Source of the DNA: Sequoia sempervirens
Taxonomy: Eukaryota > Streptophyta > Pinopsida > Cupressales > Cupressaceae
Direction: 5' to 3'
Length of the DNA stretch: 64,000 nucleotides
NCBI GenBank assembly: GCA_007258455.2
Contig: VDFB02270651.1
Coordinates: 493,652,320-493,716,319, forward strand
A program made the translations under genes and the position numbers. The notes under the pieces were generated by a model. That model was not told where the DNA came from. It searched no databases and saw nothing but the letters and a program-made list of their open reading frames with translations. The number at the start of each line of letters is the position of its first letter. The stretch's first letter is position 1. This document shows, in pieces, positions 36,337 to 48,718 of this stretch.

Positions 36337-39300
36337 ATGGCTGATAGTAGATCATTATCAGAGCAGATGTTTATACAAGCAGCAGCATCTCCAGGATCCA
36401 GCAGACAACAACAACAGCAACAACAACACCATCATCTGCAACAACAACATCAATACGCGATGCTTCAAGGAATTCCCTCCTCTTGTCCCTCCAATATCAT
36501 GTACTGATTCATCTCTTTCCCTGGTTTAATCTACTACAATTTTCCTGTATTGAATATTTTGTTGCAAACTTCGCTAACCCTTCTGCTTGATTTGTCATCA
36601 TCATGCCCAAGTGCGTTTGGATTTTGAATTGCTTGATTTGATTGTACACCAATAGGAAACAAATAAATGGGAGTGCACAAAACAGTTCAACTACAAACAC
36701 TTATAGTGAAGATAAATTTAGGTCACGGTGTCTTGTAGCATTAGGTCAGAGAAAAAACAAGATAAAAGATGCAATTCGCTCAAGGTATCTTGTAGTAAAC
36801 GGAGAGAAAACCAAAAAAACCAGATACCTGGTAGCAAATGGAGTTAAAAGACAATAGGAAATGAAACGAACAGCAAATTTTCTTTCATACTTAATGAGAT
36901 ATATGGGAGGACCAAAATTACAGATACAGTTTGAGCCCTGGCAAGATTGATTGATTTCAGTGATGTGTGATTACATTGTATGCAGACACGGAATGCTTCA
37001 ATCATGCTACCAATTCAGAGAAACTTCCACTTCCAATAGCTTTTATATTGATACAAGAATTTAATATTTTCCAACAAAGTATATTGGATTGAAACATAAG
37101 AAACCTGTTTTGTTTGGATGGCGCTGATCAATAAATTTATGTAAGGACAGACATAGCAGGCCTCTCTTCCCTAATTGCCTTTCAGTATGAAAATTTAGTT
37201 CCAACCATGAATAATATGTATTTAGATGATTTCTAATGTTATTTTGTTTGATTGTATTATATTATACTGTAGAATTCTGATAATTCTGATTGTATTGTAT
37301 TGACTGATTAGTTTTCTGCTTAATTAGCATGAAATTTTGCTTATAAACTGATTAAAACGCTTGCTTAATCTGGTCATAGGACACACACAGGACCAGACTT
37401 TGTCAAAGATAATCCTGGAGCTTACGACCTAGGGGAACTTGATCAAGCTCTCTTCATGTACTTGGAAGGAGATCCAACGGCTATGCAGAAACGTAGGTTA
37501 TATATACACATTTCTCTCAAATTATTTTTTTATGATGATGGTCACACAACAATATGCTTTATTTATTTTATGCATGAAACGTTTTAGTGACGTAGAGATG
37601 CGGTTAGATTAGGTTAGTTTTGCATATAACTTCACAATATTCTCCATTGTTTTCTTTCTGGGATTCTTCCATGGCAGACTGCGGAGATGGCTTAAAGTAG
37701 AATATGACCTACTCTTAGATGAATGCGACATGTAACAGTTTGTCAATGGGGGGTTTGAAAATGGAGTACCTCAATGCATACAAGTCCGGATATGGCCATT
37801 TTACTGAGAGCAAAAAGTGTGTGACACCCTATTCTTGCACCAGTCAAGATGGCATTTTTCTTCACACCAATCAAGTGTTTGTTACAGTTTCAGTCCGCAC
37901 CCTATCGAAACCACCTCCACCTGTCTTGATTCTTGATCCGTGCATGAATTGTTTAAATAGTATATCAACCCACTGTACTAGTTCAGTACAGCAATAATCT
38001 GGAAAAGTTCAGTAAGCCAAAATTGTTCGTCAACGTTCTTATTGGCTTGTAAAGCATAGGTCACTACAATAGATTCTTTGAATAAAGGCTACTTAACTAA
38101 CCCTTCATCTATAAGTAAGAATAACTTATAGGCCTTTAAGGATGAATTCAGGATATGGAGAAAGTGTTTAGGGTTTTAGAGTATGATTTTGGGTGATATG
38201 ATTGTGCAGAATACTCTGCGGATCGACCGCCAACTCTCAACATATTTCCTTCCAGGCCAATGCACTTTGAAGCCTCCCCACCGGTAAATAAAAAAATGAA
38301 ATATTTCTGCTAAGCAATTGGGTTTCTTTTTGCATTGAAATAGGACATGAATTCCTAATGCTAGACGCCTGAGTTTCCTGCATTGTACGTTAGTTGTTTG
38401 AAAATTGATTTTTTCTGATGGATCACTTTTTGAAGCCCAATTTTATTGAATTGATTGCACTTTTGTTTGATTATGTTTTTTTCTTATATCAGGCCATCTC
38501 TCGGGCAACTTCTATATCAGGAGCGGAAAGCTTTGATTCAGAATCTGCTCACCACACAATTTCTCACAAAAGAGGTCCACCACAACCCGAGTTCGATTCC
38601 CAGACTAGCGTGAAAAAATCCGAACCAATGGAGGCTTGTGATCAGATGGGGAGAAATATGAGTACCACTTCTAAGGAAATTACATTGAATGATGTCGATA
38701 AAGATTCAAAGGTACATTTCATTGACATGCGTTTGTGTTTGTCTGTCCATCTGTCTTTTTGACTGCATAGTTTTCTGCATAAGACAAGTCAAAATGCAGG
38801 ATTTTCTTGCCTGAAACACTTGATTTTCTGTTGCCTTCGTGTTAAAAGCATGAGCTCAATAGGAAAGGCCCCACATCAACGTCTGACCCGGAGGGGACCA
38901 AAGCCACAGACCCCAAGGTATATACATATTTTTGGTTGATATATGTACTTTTGTTTTCTTCTTCTTCTCGCTGTGGAAAGAGTTATACATGTCCATGTTC
39001 TTTTTCAACAGACTTTAAGAAGGCTGGCCCAAAATAGAGAGGCGGCTCGGAAGAGTAGACTGAGGAAAAAGGTGATAAGCATATTAATTATCGTTTCAAC
39101 ATGTTTTGTTGGGTATTCAGCAAACTTAATCTTGGTTGCTTATCATTTTGGCGGACAGGCATATGTTCAGCAATTAGAATCCAGTCGCATGAAACTGAAT
39201 CAAATTGAGCAAGAGCTTCAGCGTGCTAGAGCACAGGTACATTGAACATTACCTTCTTTCCACCATGCCTGACTTCGATACATTTAATCTTGTAGCAAGC

Positions 39301-41190
39301 TTGGTTTTAATTGTTTGTGTCTTGTACGAATAAAGGGAGTATTTATGGGAGGAAATGGATTCCTAAACGATCAAGGGCATCCAGCTGGTAATGCTGTCAT
39401 AAGTTCTGGTATGTCTATGTTTCATTCCTTGAATGCATTAATGAAAAATAATTTTCATAAATAATTGTTGCAAAATAGCAAACCGAGAAAACCAGTACCA
39501 AGCAAGACAAAATGACAGTCAGTCAAGTTGCTTATAGAGATTGAATAGATTCTAGTATATAGTCACATGATAACTAATTGTTTAGATTAAATATTTCTGG
39601 TTATCATAAAACATTCACACAATCTAATTTAGAAACAACAACCATCAATTTATGGAAATCTAATATCGTTGAATGAATTTTTTGAATTGGATTATATAAG
39701 ATTTTTTTGAAAATATCAATAAAAAAAACTTATATAATCTAATCTAAATGAAAAGGAAAATGTTATTTCTTTAACTAAATGTCTACTATCTAGTATTACT
39801 TTATCATGATTCAAAAAAGATCTCATTTGCACCAATTAACTAATAACCTATCTAGAACCAATGTCAATTACAGCTTGAACATTAATATTTCTAAAATATG
39901 CCCCCGCTGCCACTCCTTGAAATCCTAATGTGTTTTATGTCTTCAGAAAAATAACTTCAGTGTTTTTAATTTATTTATATGATAATAATTGTTGCTCTAA
40001 TCATATTCTTCCAAGACAATATTTGTTTTGCTTAAAAAAACAGATGTTATGAATGGCTAATTGATCTGATCATAAGTAACGACAACAATGATTTATATGG
40101 CATTGTTTTTCTTGTATGTAATCAGAAGCTGCAGCATTCGACATGGAATACCAACGTTGGCTGGAAGAGCACCATCGCCACATGTGTGATCTTAGAGCAG
40201 CTTTGCAGGAGCATCTCTCAGATGGTGATCTGAGGCTCTTTGTGGACAACTGTGTTGCTCACTATTCTGAAATATTACACATCAAGAGTGTGGCTGCCAA
40301 AGCAGATGTTTTCCACCTGCTTTCAGGCATGTGGAAAACACCTGCAGAGCGTTGTTTCATGTGGATAGGAGGTTTCCGCCCTTCAGAACTTCTCAAGGTA
40401 TTTTATATTACAAGCAAAAAAATAGGCTTCTTCCATATTTGTTGCACAAAACATTGATCAATGGATCCCAAATATAGTTACCAAGTATTCATAATAAAAA
40501 AATGCAGACAGGTAATTTAAAGATAATGTACATGAATGTGGATAGAATGCATCATGCTCAATACTTTGTAATTCTTTTATCTATCACTGCATAAATCATT
40601 CTCAGTTCTTTGTGCATGCCAATGAAATCATATAATCTCCTAGTCAGGCATTCTACTTATAACCAGTGTTTTATAGAAATATAGACTAGTAATTAGTATA
40701 TGCATGTTTATTGGCAGGTTCTCCTCCCTCATATAGAACCCTTAACAGAGCAACAATATCAGTGCATTTGTAGTCTGCAACAATCTTCAGTGCAAGCAGA
40801 AGAAGCCCTTTCACAGGGAATGGAAGAGCTTCAACAATCTCTATTGGAAACCATAGCTGCAGGATCTCTAAGCTCTCCAGCCAACATGGCAAATTACATG
40901 GGTCAGATGGCCATAGCAATAGGAAAACTTGCTAATCTAGAATTTTTGATACGCCAGGTAAGTTCTTAATCTCTTCCATAGTTCTTCTAAAATTTTAGAA
41001 ATTCAATAGAAAACCAATACCTGATTTTTTGAACAAACTACAGGCTGATAGCCTGAGACATCAAACTCTGCAACAGCTGCACAGAATCCTCACCACCCGC
41101 CAAGCTGCCAAATGCTTTCTCGCAATTGGAGAATACTTCTCTAGACTTCGTGCTCTAAGTTCTCTCTGGGCTGCTCGACCCCGCGAATGA
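36337..41190 (+). CDS. TGA-type bZIP transcription factor, TGA9/TGA10-like
   Basis: Eleven coding exons: 36337-36500, 37380-37492, 38210-38283, 38493-38711, 38849-38917, 39012-39071, 39159-39236, 39336-39408, 40126-40397, 40718-40957, 41044-41190. They total 1509 nt (502 residues plus stop); all introns are GT-AG and all phases join. TGA factors bind TGACG (as-1) sites in the nucleus and act in salicylate, redox and developmental responses. Regions: Gln/His-rich N-terminus (residues 23-41); YDLGELDQALF (about 72-82); RPPTLNIFPSRPMH (about 98-111), typical of the TGA9/TGA10 clade; basic region NREAARKSR (221-229); leucine zipper (about 234-270) starting AYVQQLE; DOG1 domain (about 285-500) starting FDMEYQRWLEEHHR and ending near YFSRLRALSSLW. 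Length is close to Arabidopsis TGA9. The ATG was chosen because MADSRSLSEQMFIQAAASPG follows at once and no longer in-frame start is open. No disabling change was seen. Clade assignment is by recall. Confidence 0.93.
36501..37379 (+). other. Intron 1 of the TGA gene, with short internal repeat
   Basis: This is an 879-bp intron with donor GTACTG and acceptor CATAG. A three-fold imperfect repeat around TATCTTGTAGTAAACGG lies near 36724-36845 and keeps an open frame by chance. The first splice leaves two bases (AT) that join G of exon 2 to make Met, so the frame is kept. Confidence 0.6.
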
Positions 41191-41470
41191 ATAAATGAAT
41201 CATAATATTCACAGTGCACATACTTATAGAAAAGGATTTCAACCATATTCTGAAGGTTGAAACATGTATTGATCAGGACTTGGCTTACCAGAGGTTCTCT
41301 CTGTGCTTAAAACACACCACAACTGTGTTCTTTAATGATTCAATTTCTCTATAGATTTTGGTTTCCCAAAGCCATTGTTTCCAATAACAACATTCATTGT
41401 CACCTTTGTGTTCATAAAGATCTGTATACATGAGACTCGTATAAAGATTTTGAAGCATTGCACTGCTTTT
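41191..41470 (+). terminator. Presumed 3' untranslated region of the TGA gene
   Basis: AT-rich sequence after the stop codon, with AATAAT/AATGAA-type words such as ATAAATGAATCATAAT directly after it and T-rich stretches near 41430-41480. The poly-A site is not determined; it probably lies within the first 300 bp. Confidence 0.4.
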
Positions 41471-42871
41471 TCTAACTCATCTGTAGCAAAGGTAATTGAC
41501 ATTACTTCGCTTACAGATCAAAAATAGATAGCCCATTTGTATATATGCTTATATACGAGAAAAATTAATGATGTTAGTTTCATAGCTTTGTAAGGTTGCA
41601 AATTAGATCTTTATTTAATGCAATTCCAAACATTATTTGAGTCATTCATGTCTAATTTCTAAACTTAGATTGCTTGAAATAAAAGTAAACACATGGGTAT
41701 CTCTCGGCCTATTTAATAGGCCTGTCATGATCCATGTGGAAGAAAATAACCCTGCACAATTGTCATTCAGAGAGAAAAAATGTGCTTTCATTTATATTTT
41801 TTAAGTTGTATAGTTAAGTTTGGGTTAACATAAGGAACATTTATATTTACTTATTAAGATTGTATCATATTATTATCCAATAACATATAAGTTGGTAGGC
41901 TGTTTTTTTTTTCAATTGATGGTAACATTTAAGTTAGATTTAAATTTAAAAGGTCAGTGTTAACAGAAATATAATACAATTGTATAGTAAGTTTTTTCAG
42001 TATTGTGGTTATGCAGAGAAAATGTGTTGTCATTTATATCTTTTATGTCTATAATTTCAAAGGGTCAATTTCAAGGTAGAACAAGATAAAGTTTTAATTT
42101 TTTTATTCCACTTAATCATCAATTGATTTAATGTCTAAAAAATAAATAAAATAATTTGACATCTTATTCATAAAAAACTGTGAAATGATTATCTGATTTT
42201 ATTGATGAAAATTAGCTTTTTGACCATTCCCTAAATATCTACGAGAAGAATAGGAGGTGAAAGAAACTGGTTGAAGATATGCAATTCACTCATTTTATTA
42301 ATTTTTAGATAGAAAAAACAAATTAATTATTCTCTGATCAGTCATTGCAAAATTGAGGTGGCAATGCAAGATTCACTGTTTTATTTTCAAGTCAAATGAG
42401 GAAGCACTATAATCATCATTCTTGATGACCCATGTTAAGGTATGCGTTTAAGTAAGGATAGGGAAGTTTATCAACCTTTCAGCCCTTCGATTTCTTCTTT
42501 ATGCTCTACATTTTTCAAACAGAAATCGGTAATGCATATTTGTAGAGGTTTTAGATTAGTGATGTATGTATTTTAATATTATAGTATTATTTAGATGGTT
42601 CACAATGTAATAATTATATAAGTTCGCAGTTTTTGAAATTGAAATGATTTTTTAATGTCAGCTAGTTTAATATTTTGTTTATTTATTTATTTAAATTATA
42701 AATTTATATAAAATTTTGAAGAATTGTTTATATTTGTATTTTATTTATATGAATTATCATAAGAAAAAGTATGATCTAATTTTTTTATTAAATTTAAATT
42801 TATAAAATTGTTATATAAATTTATGTTATAGATTATGTAAATTTCATGTTTTGATTAGATTAAAATTGGAA
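41471..42871. other. AT-rich noncoding stretch
   Basis: No gene seen. An imperfect duplication of about 45 bp, containing AGAGAAAAAATGTG and TCATTTATAT, occurs near 41771-41810 and 42014-42047. Confidence 0.35.
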
Positions 42872-43325
42872 TGGTCAGTACCCATTTACAAAACAATCAT
42901 AGAGGTAAACCAAGAACTCACGAGCAGTGAGAAAACCAAAAAAGTAAACAAAAATAAAGCTTAAACAGTTCAACCAGTAGTAAAATAGAAAACAAAAAAA
43001 ACTCATAAAGCCGGGACCAACACAAAACCATAGGGCACCTACAAGTCTCCCAATAACTTGAGACCACTGCTCACATTCCATTCTTGAGACAGGAACTACA
43101 GATTCTTTTTGAAAGTCACAGTCCCTTGTTGAATGGCCTGGTTTTCCATCATGACATCACGAGCCGAGGTGTCCACCTTTTTACCCTTCTTCTATGTGTG
43201 ACCTTCTTCCACACCTTCTGCAACTCGCTTCCCCTAGCACTTCCTCAACTCATCCTAAAAAACCTGAAGAGTGAGGGCAGTGTTCTTCATGGTTTTTTGC
43301 TATAGTCAGTGGTGACCCTCAGAAA
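42872..43325 (-). mobile_element. 3' end of the second LINE copy
   Basis: Read on the minus strand, this follows the C-terminal coding part of ORF3 and ends in T-rich sequence near GTAAATGGGTACTGACC. That resembles the 3' end of the other LINE copy near 24.90 kb. The AT-rich background returns below 42872. Confidence 0.45.
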
Positions 43326-44640
43326 CTACATTATCTTCTCCTGGTTATGATGGATGGCATCAATCTCCATCAAAAAATTCTTCTTTTCTTCCTCAATACC
43401 AACGATAGCCCATAGATCATCCAACTCTTTTTCCCACCTCTCCCACTTCTCGAAAGACTTGGCCAAAGATGCAATCATGTCCCAATGCTCCTTATTTTCC
43501 ACCTCCCCAAGCCATAGGACCTGTTGTTCTAGAACCTTTCCTTCTAGAATTTGGATTCTCTCTTTAGCCGTGACTAGTTGACCCAAGAGCCACTTCATGA
43601 TATCCTTCTAAATGTTAATTGTCTTCGAGATTTCATTAATTTTTTTGCCAGGGGGTTAGCCGGGGTATGAACTGACCTAGGTTCCTCCAGGTTGATGCAC
43701 ATGCTAGGAGAATTTTGAGGTTTAGGGTTAGAAATGGGAGGGGTGTTGGGAACATTTGAGATATGGTCATGAGCTGAGGAGTTCACAAGAGAGTTGGTTG
43801 GGGTCAGATTCCAGGATTCATCATCATGTCATTAGAGTTGTTGGACTCCCCCAACCCAGAAGTAAAAATGAGCGTGGGAATGTGCTTCGATAGGGGAGTA
43901 CATTTGATAGGGATGGGGGGTTTTATCATTCACAAGGGCTTTACCCTAGGCCTGGGTGCTATGGAGAACAACAAGAGGGGAACTTCATCAGTAGTAATAG
44001 AGGGGTTGAGGTCCCCAGGGGGATTACTGGGGTCTAGAATAGTCAAAGTGTTCTTGTGCACATTAGCTGGGGAGGGAAGCAGTGCTAATGGAACTTGCAT
44101 AAACAAAAAATAAGGGCCTGATGAATGGGTAATTTCTTGCATTTAGCCTGAACATTTCTCATATATTTCTCGAGCAAAGATAGAAGCCAAAAGGGGAAAT
44201 TTATTTTGATATTATACCTAAGATGATTGAGCATAGGGAAAAGATGGGCATGGAAGTGGTAGGAACACCCTTCAAGAGTGATGTACCTCATGAGAATTTC
44301 AATGTAATGGTGCTCCAAACACAAGGAAAGTCCACACGCTTAAAGCCATTTTGTAACCTATTCACCTTCTCACCCTCTTTTAGAAACCATTTCATGTCTT
44401 CTTGATAATGGCTTTTTGATTTGCGAGGAGTGCAAATCCCATCTAGAGATAGCCCGGTAACCTCTGCAATAAGCTTTAGGGTCACCATAAAAAAGACCCC
44501 CTAGTAATAACAGTCCCATCCACCCAAGAATTGGTGAAATCCAAAGAAATTTTTGGGTTATTCCCTTGCATCCCCTCCACATACGAAGCTAGTTTTCCCT
44601 GTTCTAGAATGGCCCAAACCTCCTTGTTTTGCTTCCAACC
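43326..44640 (-). pseudogene. LINE ORF3, second copy, broken
   Basis: This is a homologue of the ORF at 23315-24757, on the minus strand. The match is clearest in ILMRYITLEG followed by LFPMLNHLRYNI (44324-44085) and in the N-terminal part (44640-44288), where NNPKISLDFTNSW and LKLIAEVTGLSLDG align with the same region of the first copy. A Pro-rich part lies at 43786-43595, and a Glu/Lys-rich C-terminal part likely to form coiled coil at 43598-43326. Frameshifts and stops interrupt it. The function is unknown. Its place behind an RNase H domain is the same as in the first copy. Confidence 0.6.
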
Positions 44641-45299
44641 ATCACAGTTGGTAGGTTCGTCCTAACCAAATCCCCTAATCGCAAAACACATAAGTTTAAG
44701 AGAAAGGATACATTAGAAGTTGAAATGGCTATACCAAAACCAAAACCGCAAGTAGAAGTAAATATGCATAGATAGATTAGTGGGCTTAAGTTGCCATAAT
44801 TGACAAGCATGGCAACAATTAATATGATCTAACATTGTATCCAAATCAATCTCATTTGGACAGTACCTTGACTTCATTTTGAATTAATTCCACCACATGA
44901 CTTGGGATATGGAGGATATTATCCCATTTTACTAAATTTGGAGTAAAAGCTCCAAGATTTGTTAAGGCATTGACAACTTTCTTGCTGCTCCTATACACAT
45001 GATTCACACTACAATTCCCAAGGCCAATCATGAGATTGTGAGTCAAGGCCACGAGGTCCTAGGGAGTCCAGCAGAGGGAGTCTTGCCCAATTAGCATAAG
45101 AATCATGTTCCATGAGTCCCATTCAATAGTAAAGTTAGAGAACCTAGCTTGCATGGCAATTTTAATGTCGTGGAAGGCCGCCCCCACCTCGGCCAAACTA
45201 GAATATTGAACCCCCAAGTTGATCGCATAAGCCAAAATTAACTTTCCCTTGTGGTCACGGATGACCCCGCCCCCACTCGCCCAACCTGGGTTGGGTTGG
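44641..45299 (-). pseudogene. LINE RNase H fragment
   Basis: On the minus strand the first recognisable motif is GGGVIRDHKGKLILAY, the start of a plant LINE RNase H domain. It continues through VNHVYRSSKKVVNALTNLG near 45000 and a tail to 44852, aligning with 22171-22518 in the other copy. The left limit at about 45299 is abrupt, so this insertion was truncated inside RNase H, a common outcome of LINE retrotransposition. GC content is distinctly higher than in the flank beyond 45310. Confidence 0.75.
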
Positions 45300-46289
45300 G
45301 TTTGTTCATTATCATTGTTGAGTTCTTATTTTTTTTATATTGTTTATATTTTTAAAATGTTATATATTAATTGGAATCTTTTAAAAAGTACATATTTATA
45401 ATTATGAATAATTAATTTAAAATTTTACATTTAACTTTAATGTTCGTAAAGAGGGGATTGTAAAGTTACAAGTGTATTGATTGAAAAATCCTTAATTTAA
45501 ATTTATCAAATTAATATCTAATAATAAATATAATATTATGAGATCTCCATAGATATAGTGAAAAATAAAAAAATAAATAGTAAAAATAATAGGTAAATGG
45601 ATCAAATATATTGCACCTATGGTTTTAATAACTTTTTTCTTTTAACTATTTTAATGTTTTTTTTATGGATTGCATTATTATTATTTTTATTATGAAAAAT
45701 TAAAATATCTAAAATAAAATATCTCTCAAATAAAAAAATAAAGTTTGTTTATTTATAGTAAATAAAATAGACCTTAAATAAAAGTTAAAATAAATAATTT
45801 CTATGTATTTTCTTATCTACTTTATTCTCTACTTATGTGCCCATATGTGTAGCAATTTAGATAGATATATTAAAAATGATATATATATATATATATATTG
45901 TAAAAGAAAATTCATAAGATTAAATACAAATTGATACACGAGTATGTGAATTTTACTAATATAGATATATAAATAATACATAAAATTATGTATATTTAAA
46001 CTAGTATAGATATCTTAAATACATATATGTAAAATATGCAATAGATGTCAATTTTGATAAATTTCTCACTCAACAATGTTAAGCCCTAAAAATGGCTAAA
46101 GAAGATGATGTAGTAGGAAAACAAGTATTGGGACAAGAGTATGTGGAGAAGATTGAGCTTCTGATGCACACAAAAGTTTATTTCAATGGGGTCAAGAATT
46201 TGGGCCCATCTTTAGTTATTTTTAAAGTTCGGGTTATTTTTAAAACTCTCTGAAGAGAATGTGATGTTTTCTAAGGATCTAGTAGGAGG
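45300..46289. other. AT-rich noncoding stretch with TA microsatellite
   Basis: No gene seen. A (TA)n microsatellite lies at 45881-45899. The stretch ends where the LTR element at 46290 begins. Confidence 0.4.
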
Positions 46290-46694
46290 TGTTAGAAATA
46301 TGAAATAGATTGAATAACCAAGATCTTCTATGAGAGACATAATCTATAAATTTGTAAATGAAATAATACAATTACAGACCCAATATTCTAATATTCTAAG
46401 AGATGTGCAAATGTCAAGATGACAAGATTGCATTAAGAGTTCAAAGAAAATTTACAAAATAATGATTGCATACATCAAGGTACATGTATGCCAAAGTATT
46501 CAACAATGCAAAATAATGCTAAAATATATGAAAATACAAGTTAGGTAGTGAGTTTATGTAGACTAAGGAGAAGATGGAGGTGGAAAATCTAACCAAAACG
46601 AATTAACCACCAAAAGTGGAGAATGCCACCAAAAGTAGAATGTGTTCCACCCTTTAAGGAAGGGAACACCACATCACTTATCTCCTAGTTATTA

Positions 46695-48718
46695 TGTTAG
46701 AATAATTAAGTTTTAACTTAGGGAAAATTAGATTTAATTAGTTTTTCCCATATTCCCATATTGGGTGGTTGCACACTCGTTTATGTTTTTCACGGCTTTA
46801 TAAGCATGTAATATAATGTATTTTACTATCTTGGATTTTAATACAGCATCACATTTTTGGTGAATTTCTTAGCTATGAGGGTTCATTTGCAGGAGGTTGT
46901 TCCTGGATGATTTGGAGCTTGGCTCCAACATGGTATCAGAGAAAATCTCCTGCCCTTCCTTCTGCTTAGGATTTTTGCTTGGTGTTTTGGCAGACCTTCA
47001 TGTGGCTAGCCTGCACTTTTATCAAAGTTGAGGTCACTGGTGTATTGGTAGACCTTCGTGTGGTTAGCCTACACCTTCATGGAGTTTTCTACTGTGCATA
47101 TTTTGTGTGGTTAAATCTAGCCTTTTTAAGAGACAGAGAAGGTTTATCACACATTTGCCTTGCAGACAATTTGTTTCTCTAAAAAGATCTTGAGGAGTGG
47201 TTGGCTGATTCATTTGTGAGATCGATTTGTTTTTCGACATTTGAAATTTTATAAATTTCAAACTTTCCTTTGATTATTTTCTTGTTATTGCTGGTGTTTC
47301 ATAGCCGCGATTTTCTATTCATGGAGGGCTCATTTTCTGGTCATTGAAGATATTATTTTCAATTTGTTGGGAGGTAGTTTTGAAAGTCATTTTTTCTTTC
47401 ATCTTTGTGGCTCCATCATCCAGGTGCGATCTCAGCCAAGTGTGAATGGGATTTTCCCTCATGGTGGAAAATTTCTTGCCTAGGTTGTTTCTCTAAGGCT
47501 CGATTTCCTTTCTGGAAGGTGTTTGTTTTTTGAGGCTCGATTCCTTTATGCTGAGGTCGTGATTTTCCCATTGAAGGTTGCGTATGATTTCATCTTTTCA
47601 TGGGAGCTTGCGTATAATCTTAATGACGTTTCTTTCATTCCTGAGGGTGAACTTTCCTGTTTGTATTGGCTGCATTGATTTCTAGAGGTGCACAAAATTT
47701 TGGGAGGTGGATAAGAGGCGTTTTGATTGAGCCAATTTTCTGTGGTTGAGGGCGATTTTCTAAAGGGCGCTTCTTTTCCTAGAGGCTACGTTTCTTTCTT
47801 TGCTGGCTACGTAGGTCATGTGGAGGCATCCGTTTTGATCTGGGGAGGCATTACTTTTTAGTATTGAAATTGTTTCAACCTCTATGTGGAGGCGTCAATA
47901 TGATTGGAGGCTACGTTTGATTTTGTAGAGGTTGCAATACATTTTTCAAAACTTTATATCTTATAAAGTTTGGAGAAAATATTTATTTAGGGCTTTGCTA
48001 TGCAATGGAAGAAGTGGGCCCGGTTTTTCCTTTGGAGTTGTTTTGAGGGAATTTAGTCCCACATTGGCAGCGCGAGAGAAATTTTTAGTACTTATATACC
48101 ACTACACTTGCTAATGTTGTTGTGAGCAAAGGCTCATGTTAAGTCATTGTGGAAGCTCTAGTAGATCGATGGCCTAGTCTTGGTGGCTTTGACGAGGCTC
48201 ATTATTTAGATTTGTTTGGAGATTTTTTCATCTTTGGATTTTGTTCGTTATATGTTTTCGCATTGTTCGAGTTTGTCATCTTCCGAGCGAGTCCCTGATT
48301 GGTTGGTGACATCATCATACTTGGCGAAGGAGATGCGTGGATAGTTTTTAGAGACTCATTTTATTTTGTTTTTATTTTCTCTCTTTTGGAGAGGGGTTTT
48401 TCACCATGGGGTTTTTCTCCTCTTCTCTGGTTGCGAGAGATTCCTTTTTGTATTTGCATTCTCCCTAAGTTGCACTTAAGGGGGGGTGTTAGAAAATGAA
48501 TGCTTTAACTTAGGGAAAATTAGATTTAATTATTTTTTATGTATTCCCATATTGGGCAGTTGCACACCTGTTTATGCTTTTCATGGATTTATAAGCCTAT
48601 AATATAATGTATTTTACTATCTTGGATTTTAATAAAGCATCACATTTTTGGTGAATTTCTCAACCGTGAGGGTTGATTTGCAAGAGGTTCCTGGATGATT
48701 TGGACCTTGGTTCCAACA
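46695..48718 (+). mobile_element. Complete non-autonomous LTR element with target duplication
   Basis: 5' LTR 46695-46930 (236 bp) and 3' LTR 48487-48718 (232 bp) are closely similar, beginning TGTTAGAA and ending CCAACA. The primer-binding site TGGTATCAGAGA is at 46931-46942, directly after the 5' LTR, and the polypurine tract AAGGGGGGG at 48478-48486, directly before the 3' LTR. The same 5 bp, TATTA, flanks both sides (46690-46694 and 48719-48723), showing a clean insertion. The 1.55-kb interior has no gag or pol. This is a small non-autonomous element (TRIM/LARD type) that needs an autonomous Copia partner. The bases before its 3' LTR (CTAAGTTGCACTTAAGGGG) equal those of the host element, so both may use the same partner. 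Confidence 0.9.

Noticed and set aside
37719..37997. Possible extra exon of the TGA gene in intron 2
   Set aside because: The flanking exons join in phase without it and the translation has no similarity to TGA proteins.
43826..44113. 95-codon plus-strand open frame
   Set aside because: It lies antisense to ORF3 of the second LINE copy.
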